DNA of 8,273 nt from contig VGVU01000055.1 of NCBI GenBank assembly GCA_016873905.1, forward strand, positions 1 to 8,273, in the 5' to 3' direction. Below, piece after piece: positions 1 to 6,218 of this stretch. This stretch comes from Betaproteobacteria bacterium. GTDB lineage: Bacteria > Pseudomonadota > Gammaproteobacteria > Burkholderiales > Thiobacillaceae. How positions within the stretch are numbered: position 1 is the stretch's first letter; every line of letters starts with the position of its first letter. Both the position numbers and the translations under genes were made by a program. A model generated the notes under the pieces. That model did no database searches and was not told where the DNA came from. It worked only from the letters and a program-made list of their open reading frames with translations.

Positions 1-761
1 GCATAGGCGGCACGCACCTCGTTGGCCTTGGGTTGTGCCCGCAAAAAGGCCGCCAGCCAATCCAGGGTTGCCTGATCGCCGGCTCCGAGCAGAACCTGGG
101 CCTTGAGCAAGGCCGCCCTTTCCCAGTCGGGACGACGCTTCAGAGCCGCATCGACGGCCTTCAGGGCGCGCGCCGGTTGATCTATCTGCTGCGCCATTCG
201 CGCCACGGCAAACGGGGCCTCGGCAACCTCTGCATAACCTTCTGCCAGGCGCGCCAGGGCATCCAGCGCCGCCTCCGGTTTGGGTGCCCGCGCATAAAGG
301 CCCGGCAGGAACTGCCAGACCCCCGCTTCACCCGTCGCGCCCACCCGCGTCAACCAATGCCGGGTCTCCTGCACGGCCTCATCCAGTTGCCCACTCTTGA
401 CCAACAACAGGACCAAGGCGTGACGCGCCCGTTCAGCATTCGGCTCCAGCTCCAGCCACAAACGCGTGGCCTTGGTCGAATGCCCGATATCCTGCGTATG
501 CGCCGCCAGTTCCGCCGCGCGTTTGGCTACCCGGGCATCCCGGGTACGCTGCGCCAGATCCAGATAGACCTCGGCCGAAAGACGCTTGTCGCCGCGCTGA
601 CTGGCAATCTCGCCCAGAAGGAAGCCGTACAGCATCTGACTGGTCAGGCCCTTCTCAGTCGGCGTCGCTTCCGCACGCAAAGCATTAGGCGTCTGAGCGC
701 ACGCCGTCAACGACAACAATGTCCAGAACAGAAAAAGGTGTTTCTTTGTCATGAGCAACAT
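1..761 (-). CDS. TPR-type outer-membrane lipoprotein, N-terminal part (runs off left edge)
   Basis: The minus-strand frame is open from an ATG at 761 to the window edge, giving about 253 residues with no stop. It starts with a short basic segment (MTKKH), then a hydrophobic stretch (LFLFWTLLSL) and a lipobox LTAC whose Cys is residue 21. The residue after Cys is Ala, not Asp, so outer-membrane sorting by Lol is expected. The mature part is an Ala/Leu/Arg-rich helical repeat protein. Segments such as GEIASQRGDKRLSAEVYLDLA and RARHALVLLLVKSGQLDEAVQ look like TPR helices. In related proteobacteria such a protein lies divergent to mutM and upstream of lolB and ispE; those genes would be outside this window. 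An in-frame ATG at 752 is an alternative start. I prefer 761 because GGA lies 7 nt upstream. No enzymatic function is visible; a scaffold role in the envelope is inference. Confidence 0.85.
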   Translation of the reverse strand, partial: MLLMTKKHLFLFWTLLSLTACAQTPNALRAEATPTEKGLTSQMLYGFLLGEIASQRGDKRLSAEVYLDLAQRTRDARVAKRAAELAAHTQDIGHSTKATRLWLELEPNAERARHALVLLLVKSGQLDEAVQETRHWLTRVGATGEAGVWQFLPGLYARAPKPEAALDALARLAEGYAEVAEAPFAVARMAQQIDQPARALKAVDAALKRRPDWERAALLKAQVLLGAGDQATLDWLAAFLRAQPKANEVRAAY

Positions 762-840
762 CTTCAGTTCCAATAGCTCCCGTTCCAATTCAAAGCGGGC
801 ATGATGCTCGCCGACCTGCAACAACCAGGATACGCATAGT
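762..840. promoter_or_regulatory. Divergent intergenic region between TPR lipoprotein gene and mutM
   Basis: This 79-bp gap must hold the 5' signals of both divergent genes. I see no convincing -35/-10 pair on either strand. On the plus strand AGGA lies 10 nt before the mutM ATG and is a plausible ribosome binding site. The middle holds an imperfect 17-bp palindrome (795-811, GCG.GCAT.ATGC.CGC) that could be an operator or could be chance. Confidence 0.4.
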
Positions 841-1653
841 ATGCCGGAATTACCCGAAGTCGAAACCGTTCGTCGTGGACTCGCCCCCATCTGCATCGGT
901 CAGCGCGTACTGCGCGTGATCGTGCGTGATGCACGCCTGCGCTGGCCGGTGCCAGCCGACTTGTCCACGCAACTGGCCGAGCAAACCATCCAGCGCCTGG
1001 ATCGACGCGGAAAATATCTGCTGTTCCAGCTCGAACGCGGCACCCTGCTCGTGCATCTGGGAATGACCGGAAAACTGCGCTTTTTCACCACGCCGCCCCC
1101 GCCCGACAAACACGATCATCTCGATCTGCAATTGGCCAACGGCGGCCTGCTCCGCTTTACCGATCCGCGCCGTTTTGGCGCCGTCCTGTACGCCGTCGAG
1201 GCCGAGAATCACCCGCTCATCGCCCCCCTCGGCCTTGAACCCCTCGACCCTGCCTTTACGGGCGCCCACCTGTATCGCCTCACGCGCAACCGCCGCGTGC
1301 CGCTCAAGGCCTTCATCATGGACGCCCATCAAGTGGTCGGGGTCGGCAATATTTACGCCAACGAGGCCCTGTTCCGCGCCGGCATCCGACCGCAACTAGG
1401 CGCCGGAAAGCTGTCCCGGCCGCGTGCCGAAAAGCTCGTCGCCGCGATCAAGGCCGTGCTCACCGAGGCCATTGCCGCGGGCGGCAGCACCTTGCGCGAC
1501 TATGTCGACGGCTTCGGCCAGCCGGGTTGGTTTCAGCTTCAGTATTTCGTCTACGGCCGCGGCGGCGAGGCCTGCCGCGTGTGCGGCACGCCGATCCGAC
1601 TCAGCCGCACTGGCGGCCGTGCCACCACCTGGTGTCCGCGCTGTCAGAAATAG
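841..1653 (+). CDS. mutM: Formamidopyrimidine/8-oxoguanine DNA glycosylase (Fpg)
   Basis: This is a bifunctional base-excision repair enzyme that removes 8-oxoG and formamidopyrimidines and then cleaves the abasic site by beta,delta-elimination. The protein has 270 residues, normal for the family, and all key elements are visible. The N-terminus is MPELPEVETVRRGL, with catalytic Pro2 and Glu3 after Met removal. Lys58 lies in RRGKYLL. Met75, Arg110 and Phe112 (in DPRRFG) are the residues that fill the space left by the flipped base. The helix-two-turn-helix QVVGVGNIYANEALF is at about 166-180. The C-terminal zinc finger has Cys245, Cys248, Cys265 and Cys268, with Arg260 of its hairpin. The ATG start is fixed because the N-terminal Pro is the nucleophile. 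The gene is divergent from the TPR lipoprotein gene and converges on sucD with a 7-bp gap. Confidence 0.98.
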   Translation: MPELPEVETVRRGLAPICIGQRVLRVIVRDARLRWPVPADLSTQLAEQTIQRLDRRGKYLLFQLERGTLLVHLGMTGKLRFFTTPPPPDKHDHLDLQLANGGLLRFTDPRRFGAVLYAVEAENHPLIAPLGLEPLDPAFTGAHLYRLTRNRRVPLKAFIMDAHQVVGVGNIYANEALFRAGIRPQLGAGKLSRPRAEKLVAAIKAVLTEAIAAGGSTLRDYVDGFGQPGWFQLQYFVYGRGGEACRVCGTPIRLSRTGGRATTWCPRCQK

Positions 1654-1660
1654 CCGGGAT

Positions 1661-2533
1661 TTACCGCCGCATGGCCTCGATGAGCGCCTCGCCCAGGCGC
1701 GCCGGGCTTTTCGCCACCACAACGCCCGCCTTTTCCAGCGCCACGATCTTGTCAGCGGCCAGCCCCGAACCCCCGGCGATAATGGCGCCGGCGTGGCCCA
1801 TACGCTTGCCTTTGGGCGCAGTGAGCCCGGCAATGAAGGCCGCGACCGGCTTGGTAACCTGTTCGCGAATGAACTCAGCCGCCTGCTCCTCGGCCGTTCC
1901 GCCGATCTCGCCGACCAGGATGATGGCCTCGGTTTGCTCATCGGCCTCGAACATGGCCAGGCAGTCGATGAAATCGAGCCCCTTGATCGGGTCGCCACCG
2001 ATGCCGACGCAGGTTGACTGCCCCAAACCAAGCTGCGTGGTCTGCCAGACGGCCTCGTAGGTCAGCGTGCCGGAACGCGAAACAATGCCAACCTTGCCGG
2101 GTTTGTGGATATAGCCCGGCATGATGCCGATCTTGCACTCGCCCGGCGTGATCAGGCCCGGACAGTTGGGGCCGATGAGATAGCAATCGTTGGCGCGAAT
2201 AGCCGCCTTCACCTCGATCATGTCGCGCACCGGAATCCCCTCGGTGATGCAGGCGATAACACGGATGCCCGCCTCCGCCGCTTCGAGAATGCCATCGGCC
2301 GCAAACGGTGGCGGCACATAGATCATGGTCGCATCGGCGCCAGTCGCGTTCACGGCGTCCTTTACAGTATTGAATACCGGCAGGCCCAGATGCGTCTGCC
2401 CGCCCTTGCCGGGGGTGACGCCACCCACCATCTGGGTGCCGTAGGCGATGGACTGTTCGGAATGAAAGCTGCCCTGCTTACCCGTAAAGCCTTGGCAGAT
2501 GACCTTGGTGTTTTTGTCGATCAGGATGCTCAT
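1661..2533 (-). CDS. sucD: Succinyl-CoA synthetase (ADP-forming) alpha subunit
   Basis: The alpha subunit of succinate-CoA ligase binds CoA and carries the phosphohistidine intermediate of the TCA-cycle step succinyl-CoA + ADP + Pi to succinate + ATP + CoA. It acts in the cytoplasm with SucC. The 290-residue protein begins MSILIDKNTKVICQGFTGKQG, the classic N-terminus, with the CoA-binding fold following. The phosphorylated His is His247 in GKRMGHAGAII, equivalent to E. coli His246 without Met. Other hallmarks are GGVTPGKGG, IGPNCPGLITPGECKIGI and SRSGTLTYEAV. An upstream in-frame ATG at 2554 would add seven residues but lies inside sucC and does not fit the family. The start codon at 2533 overlaps the sucC stop as ATGA, indicating translational coupling. 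Confidence 0.98.
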   Translation of the reverse strand: MSILIDKNTKVICQGFTGKQGSFHSEQSIAYGTQMVGGVTPGKGGQTHLGLPVFNTVKDAVNATGADATMIYVPPPFAADGILEAAEAGIRVIACITEGIPVRDMIEVKAAIRANDCYLIGPNCPGLITPGECKIGIMPGYIHKPGKVGIVSRSGTLTYEAVWQTTQLGLGQSTCVGIGGDPIKGLDFIDCLAMFEADEQTEAIILVGEIGGTAEEQAAEFIREQVTKPVAAFIAGLTAPKGKRMGHAGAIIAGGSGLAADKIVALEKAGVVVAKSPARLGEALIEAMRR

Positions 2534-3711
2534 TGGGCAGACTCCTTGGCGCATTTCACGGCCATCTCGGCCGCCGCAGTGAGATCGTTGGCGGCGATGA
2601 GGGTCGCCCCGCTGGCTTGGAATGCGGCCAGCCGTTGCCGCCCCGCCTCCGCGTTGGTACCTTCCAGACGGACGATGACCGGCACATTGACGCCAACCTC
2701 CTGCACCGCCTGGATGATGCCGTCGGCAATCAGGTCGCAGCGGACGATCCCGCCGAAGATATTGATCAGCACGGCTTTGACATTCGCGTCCGCCAAGATG
2801 ATGCGGAAGGCCTCGGCAACTGAATTCGCTGTCGCACCCCCGCCGACATCCAGAAAATTGGCGGGCTGGCCGCCGGACAACTGGATCAGATCCATGGTCG
2901 CCATCGCGAGCCCTGCACCATTGACCATGCAGCCGATATTGCCGTTGAGCGCGATGTAATTGACATTGTGTGCATGCGCCTCGGCCTCCTTGGGGTCAAG
3001 TTGGCTCAGGTCGTTCATCTCGGCCAGCCCCTTTTGCCGATACAAGGCGTTGTCGTCCACCGCCATCTTGCAATCGAGCGGCACAAGGCGGCCATCCGTC
3101 GTCACCACCAGCGGGTTGATCTCCAAGAGACTCAAGTCGCGTTCGATGAAGAGCCGATAGCAGGCCCTCAGCAGTTTTACGCAGGCGACAATCTGATCTC
3201 CGCTCAAGCCCAAGCCAAAAGCAATGTCGCGCGCCTGGTAATCCATCAGGCCGGTGACCGGGTTGACCGATTCGCGCAGAATCTTTTCAGGCGTGGTGCG
3301 CGCCACTTCCTCGATTTCCATGCCGCCCGCCGCCGAGGCCACGAGGCCGATGCGCTCCGCAGCGCGATCAATGGCGATACTCAAATACAGCTCGCGGGCA
3401 ATCGGCAGGGTTTCTTCGATCAGCAGCGCGCCGACCGGTTGCCCGTCAGGCGCGTTCTGGTAGGTCACCAGACGGCTGCCCAGAAGGGATTGCGCAGCCG
3501 CGCTCAGTTCCGCCACCGAGCGGCACAGCTTCACTCCGCCCGCCTTGCCGCGCCCCCCTGCATGCACCTGGGCCTTGATGACCCAGGCCTCGCCGCCCAA
3601 CTCGGCTGCCGCCGCTGCGCATTGGCCCGGATCGTTGATGGTCACGCCAAGCGGCGTAGCAATACCAAAGTCGCGCAAAACGGCCTTGGCCTGATATTCA
3701 TGTAGATTCAT
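2530..3711 (-). CDS. sucC: Succinyl-CoA synthetase (ADP-forming) beta subunit
   Basis: The beta subunit holds the ATP-grasp nucleotide site and the succinate site of succinyl-CoA synthetase. The protein is 393 residues, close to the E. coli length of 388. It starts MNLHEYQAKAVLRDFG, a typical ATP-grasp N-terminus. Next come VIKAQVHAGGRGKAGGVKL (nucleotide binding), LLEINPLVV and LDCKMAVDDNALYR (metal and phosphate binding). The C-terminal CoA-ligase domain has GCMVNGAGLAMATMD, NIFGGIVRCDLIA and RLEGTN. The start at 3711 has AGGA 9 nt upstream. The frame stays open well upstream to 4206, but that part is antisense to the flavoprotein gene and is not SucC-like. It precedes sucD with a 4-bp overlap. 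The sucAB genes for 2-oxoglutarate dehydrogenase are not in the window, so sucCD stands as its own unit here. Confidence 0.98.
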   Translation of the reverse strand: MNLHEYQAKAVLRDFGIATPLGVTINDPGQCAAAAAELGGEAWVIKAQVHAGGRGKAGGVKLCRSVAELSAAAQSLLGSRLVTYQNAPDGQPVGALLIEETLPIARELYLSIAIDRAAERIGLVASAAGGMEIEEVARTTPEKILRESVNPVTGLMDYQARDIAFGLGLSGDQIVACVKLLRACYRLFIERDLSLLEINPLVVTTDGRLVPLDCKMAVDDNALYRQKGLAEMNDLSQLDPKEAEAHAHNVNYIALNGNIGCMVNGAGLAMATMDLIQLSGGQPANFLDVGGGATANSVAEAFRIILADANVKAVLINIFGGIVRCDLIADGIIQAVQEVGVNVPVIVRLEGTNAEAGRQRLAAFQASGATLIAANDLTAAAEMAVKCAKESAQ

Positions 3712-3801
3712 ATCGACGCATCCTATAGGAAGATCTGTCATTGTATCGCGAGGCCATGCTCGGGTAGCATCCCCTCCACCCAAACTCGACGAGTCCGGAA
3801 C
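3712..3801. promoter_or_regulatory. Divergent region between sucCD and the wrbA cluster
   Basis: This 90-bp gap separates two divergent transcription units. On the minus strand TACAAT (3740-3745) matches the sigma70 -10 consensus at 5 of 6 positions and would start transcription about 22 nt before sucC, but no good -35 lies at 16-18 bp. On the plus strand a weak pair TTGTAT/TAGCAT with an 18-bp spacer could serve wrbA. Two small inverted repeats occur: TCCTATAGGA at 3721-3730, next to the sucC ribosome binding site, and ATGCT-cgggt-AGCAT at 3756-3770. Promoter assignment is tentative. Confidence 0.35.
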
Positions 3802-4392
3802 ATGTCCGAAATCCTGATCCTGTATTACTCCTCGCACGGCAGCGTGCAGCAACTGGCGCGCCAGATTGCCCGCGGCGTGGAATCGGTGGCCGGCTGTCAG
3901 GCACGGCTGCGCACCGTGCCGCGTGTCGCGACCGAGGTCGATGCACCAGGCAAACCGGTACCCGACGAGGGCGCGCCCTACGCCCAGCTTTCTGACCTGG
4001 AAGAATGCGCCGGCCTGGCTTTGGGTTCGCCCAGCCATTTCGGCAACATGGCCGCCGCGCTGAAACACTTTATCGACGGCACCACGCCGCTGTGGATGAA
4101 AGGGGCGCTGATCGGCAAACCCGCCGCCGTATTCACCTCGACCGCCTCGCTGCACGGCGGCCAGGAAACCACGCTGACCGCCATGATGCTGCCACTCCTG
4201 CATCACGGCATGATCATCGTCGGCCTACCCTATTCAAACCCGGAGTTGGTAAGCACTCGCTCCGGTGGAACGCCTTATGGCGCATCACATTTCTCCGGGG
4301 TAACGGGCGAAGAACCGGTCACCGAGGACGAGCGCAAACTCGCCTTCGCGCTGGGCCGCCGTCTGGCCGAAACGGCGCTGAAGCTGGCATGA
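3802..4392 (+). CDS. wrbA: WrbA-type flavodoxin-like NAD(P)H:quinone oxidoreductase
   Basis: WrbA-family proteins are FMN-binding cytoplasmic flavoproteins that reduce quinones with NAD(P)H in two-electron steps and so limit semiquinone and oxidative stress. The 196-residue protein has the flavodoxin fold. The FMN phosphate loop is YYSSHGSVQQLA (residues 8-19). The flavin-contact segment GSPSHFGNMAAALKHFID is at 75-92. The family signature FTSTASLHGGQETTL (111-125) follows, then PYGASHFSG (158-166). The length fits the family. It heads a compact cluster: the next gene starts inside its stop codon (ATGA), and a DUF2069 gene follows. I recall wrbA next to a DUF2069 gene in Pseudomonas, which supports the assignment. 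The natural substrate is not shown by sequence. Confidence 0.92.
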   Translation: MSEILILYYSSHGSVQQLARQIARGVESVAGCQARLRTVPRVATEVDAPGKPVPDEGAPYAQLSDLEECAGLALGSPSHFGNMAAALKHFIDGTTPLWMKGALIGKPAAVFTSTASLHGGQETTLTAMMLPLLHHGMIIVGLPYSNPELVSTRSGGTPYGASHFSGVTGEEPVTEDERKLAFALGRRLAETALKLA

Positions 4393-4910
4393 GCCGACAA
4401 AATACGGCCACAGGATCTGCTGCATCACCCGCACAGGAGGCCCGCCTCTTTGCCCGCGACTGCCATCATGGCGTGCTGTCCACGCTCTCGAAGCGCCTGG
4501 AGGGTTTTCCATTTGGCTCGGTCTCCCCCTTCATCCTCGACCCCGAGGGCAATCCCATCATCCTCATTTCCGACCTCGCCGAGCACAGCAAGAACCTGCA
4601 AGCCGATGCGCGTTGCTCGCTGATCTTGCAACCCTTCGCGACCGATATGCAGTCCACCGGCCGGGTGACCCTTATTGGCCTCGCCGAGCGGCTTTCTACG
4701 GACGACAAGGCCGCGTTGGGTACGACCTATCTGCACCAGTTCCCGCAGGCCACGGAGTATTTCGCCATGGCCGACTTCTGCTTCTGGCGCATTCGCCCGA
4801 TCAAGGTACGCTGGATCGGCGGCTTCGGGCGCATTCACTGGATAGATCGCGACGCCTGGCTGAACCCGGATAAAACCGCCCGGCACACCGCCCGACACCC
4901 CCAAGAATAA
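4389..4910 (+). CDS. HugZ / pyridoxamine 5'-phosphate oxidase-like split-barrel protein, short form
   Basis: The 173-residue protein belongs to the split beta-barrel flavin/haem-binding superfamily, closest to the HugZ branch linked to haem use in Campylobacter and Helicobacter. Visible motifs are HHGVLSTLSKRLEGFPFGSVSPF (residues 26-48), ISDLAEHSKNLQADARCSL (60-78) and VRWIGGFGRIHWID (140-153). The last is characteristic of this group. The C-terminal DUF2470-type extension found in many longer relatives is absent; the protein ends soon after the barrel in a polar His/Arg-rich tail. The ATG at 4389 overlaps the wrbA stop by 4 bp, which sets the start; the frame is open further upstream but only inside wrbA. 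Whether it binds haem, FMN or F420 and whether it acts on haem is not determined. Linkage with a flavoprotein favours a redox role. Confidence 0.85.
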   Translation: MSRQNTATGSAASPAQEARLFARDCHHGVLSTLSKRLEGFPFGSVSPFILDPEGNPIILISDLAEHSKNLQADARCSLILQPFATDMQSTGRVTLIGLAERLSTDDKAALGTTYLHQFPQATEYFAMADFCFWRIRPIKVRWIGGFGRIHWIDRDAWLNPDKTARHTARHPQE

Positions 4911-4914
4911 TCTT

Positions 4915-5265
4915 ATGCCATCGAGTACCGCCCAAAATATCAGTGCCATCCTCCTCATTGCGCTGATCCTTCTCTGCCTTGCCTGGGAGCTCTGGCTCGC
5001 CCCCTTGCGCCCCCACGGCTCCTGGTTGGTCTTGAAAACCTTGCCCCTGCTTCTTCCCCTGTTTGGCGTCCTGCACGGGCGACGCAAGGCCTATCAGTGG
5101 TTAGCCCTGCTGGTCTGGCTCTATGCCCTCGAGGGAAGCCTGCGTCTCTATGTAGAAACGGGCCCCAGCCAATACCTCGCCGGCGCGGAACTGATGCTGG
5201 CCCTGGGTCTGTTTGCCAGCATCGCTCGCTTTCTGCGCAGCCACCGCCCTGGTTCGGATGCCTAA
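4915..5265 (+). CDS. DUF2069 small inner-membrane protein
   Basis: This is a 116-residue protein with four predicted membrane helices at about 9-29, 38-54, 60-80 and 87-107. The segment LKTLPLLLPLFGVLHGRRKAYQW, followed by LYALEGSLRL, is the conserved core I recognise from DUF2069, a proteobacterial family of unknown function. The positive cluster HGRRK lies in the loop between helices 2 and 3. It starts 4 bp after the stop of the HugZ-like gene, so co-transcription with wrbA and the HugZ-like gene is very likely. Recurrent linkage to wrbA suggests a shared physiological context. No catalytic motif is visible and no function should be assigned. Confidence 0.88.
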   Translation: MPSSTAQNISAILLIALILLCLAWELWLAPLRPHGSWLVLKTLPLLLPLFGVLHGRRKAYQWLALLVWLYALEGSLRLYVETGPSQYLAGAELMLALGLFASIARFLRSHRPGSDA

Positions 5266-5282
5266 ACAAAGGCCGTGCGCAT

Positions 5283-5296
5283 TTGACCTGTATCAA
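5283..5296 (+). promoter_or_regulatory. Putative FNR/ANR/DNR-type binding site
   Basis: The sequence TTGAC-CTGT-ATCAA matches the FNR-family consensus TTGAT-N4-ATCAA at 9 of 10 defined bases. It lies 72 bp before the ATG of the membrane cytochrome gene. Downstream, TTGATT (5303-5308) and TATTAA (5327-5332) with an 18-bp spacer form a plausible weak sigma70 promoter. This would put the box about 50 bp upstream of the start of transcription, not at the ideal -41.5. TTGATT also contains a lone FNR half-site exactly 20 bp downstream of the first. Control by oxygen or NO is inferred, not shown. Confidence 0.5.
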
Positions 5297-5367
5297 TCGC
5301 CCTTGATTGACGATATGAGCATCCTCTATTAACATTCGCTGATCATCAACTCGGAGTCTTGACCATC

Positions 5368-6138
5368 ATGAAATCACGCTTCTTGCATTTCCAGTACCTC
5401 CCCATGTCTCTGCGAGTGCTCTTTTCCATGGTTTTGCTGGTCTTCGGAACCGGCTATCTCATGGCCATGATTCAGGTGTGGGAATCGCACGCCGGCAAGG
5501 ACGGCAAGCCGATGTTGACCGCCCAGGATCTGGTCATCTCCTACAGTGGCAACCCGGACGGCACCAAGATGGAAACCTCTCTGCGTGGCCCGATGGCCGA
5601 CATGTTGCCGGCCGAAAAGCGCGAGGTTATCTTTACCTGGCTGCACAACAAGGCCCCGGCAGAAGAGTTTGACGCCAAGATCAACCCCATCCTGCAAGAG
5701 CATTGCGTCGCCTGTCATCAGCCGGACGCCAACCCGCACTTGCCGGATCTGCGCACCGCTGATGCGGTCGCCAAGGTCACCGCCAAGGACACCGGCATGA
5801 ACATTGTGACCTTGGTACGGGTGTCACACATTCACCTGTTCTCGATCACCTTCATCTTTTTCATCCTCGGCTTCATTTACACCCATGCCTATGTGCGCCC
5901 GGCCTGGTTCAAGTGCGTGGTCCTGGCCACGCCCTTCCTGTCGCTGATCGTGGACGTGGCTGCCTGGTATCTGACCAAGGTCTGGACCGGCTTTGCCTGG
6001 GCCGTGATTATTGGCGGCGCACTGTACGGGGTCGCATTCACGATCATGTGGGTCACCTCCATGCGCCAGATGTGGTTCTACAAGCTGCCGCAAGATCTTA
6101 TTGATAGCGAGGGAGAACTCCCCCGCATGGACGGCTAA
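5368..6138 (+). CDS. Four-helix inner-membrane protein with periplasmic monohaem cytochrome c domain
   Basis: The protein has 256 residues. Helix 1 is at about 15-36. A soluble domain of about 115 residues follows, with one CXXCH haem c motif (Cys113-Val-Ala-Cys-His117) in the context INPILQEHCVACHQPDANPHLPDL. Then come three helices at about 155-176, 183-204 and 208-231. With the cytochrome domain periplasmic, both termini are cytoplasmic. His154 and His156 sit at the outer end of helix 2 and His173 at its inner end; these could bind haem b or a quinol, which is speculation. I cannot place it in a characterised family. It probably passes electrons between the membrane quinone pool or another complex and a periplasmic partner. 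GGAG at 5353-5356 lies 11 nt before this ATG. A TTG at 5359 in the same frame is less likely. It is preceded by an FNR-like box and followed by a strong terminator, so it is probably monocistronic. Confidence 0.85.
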   Translation: MKSRFLHFQYLPMSLRVLFSMVLLVFGTGYLMAMIQVWESHAGKDGKPMLTAQDLVISYSGNPDGTKMETSLRGPMADMLPAEKREVIFTWLHNKAPAEEFDAKINPILQEHCVACHQPDANPHLPDLRTADAVAKVTAKDTGMNIVTLVRVSHIHLFSITFIFFILGFIYTHAYVRPAWFKCVVLATPFLSLIVDVAAWYLTKVWTGFAWAVIIGGALYGVAFTIMWVTSMRQMWFYKLPQDLIDSEGELPRMDG

Positions 6139-6163
6139 TCCGGCTGAAAAGGCCCCGCCTATA

Positions 6164-6200
6164 ACGACAAAAGGGCGACCGATGGTCGCCCTTTTGTCGT
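6164..6200. terminator. Bidirectional rho-independent terminator
   Basis: A perfect 17-bp inverted repeat, ACGACAAAAGGGCGACC and its complement, flanks a 3-nt GAT loop. The GC-rich core GGGCGACC/GGTCGCCC is bordered by AAAA on the left and TTTT on the right, so on either strand the core hairpin is followed by a U run. It sits 25 bp after the cytochrome stop and 18 bp before the leuA stop, in a convergent gap, as expected for a shared terminator. Confidence 0.93.
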
Positions 6201-6218
6201 CTCCAGCCCCTGCGCTAA

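Noticed and set aside
33..776. Plus-strand open frame of 247 codons at the left edge
   Set aside because: The opposite strand encodes a lipoprotein with a clear signal peptide, lipobox and TPR-like helices. The plus frame has an Arg/Gln/Pro-rich, low-plausibility translation.
2105..3705. Two plus-strand open frames of 284 and 245 codons opposite sucC and sucD
   Set aside because: They are shadows of the highly conserved sucCD genes with no recognisable motifs.
3721..3730. TCCTATAGGA perfect palindrome upstream of sucC
   Set aside because: It is a 10-bp palindrome that includes the sucC ribosome binding site. It is too short to call an operator without conservation.
3712..4206. Upstream extension of the sucC frame
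   Set aside because: SucC begins at MNLHEYQAK, with a ribosome binding site at that ATG. The extension is antisense to wrbA and unlike any SucC.
4005..4388. Upstream extension of the HugZ-like frame inside wrbA
   Set aside because: It overlaps the conserved WrbA coding region in another frame. Family similarity begins only after 4389, and the ATGA overlap gives a natural start.
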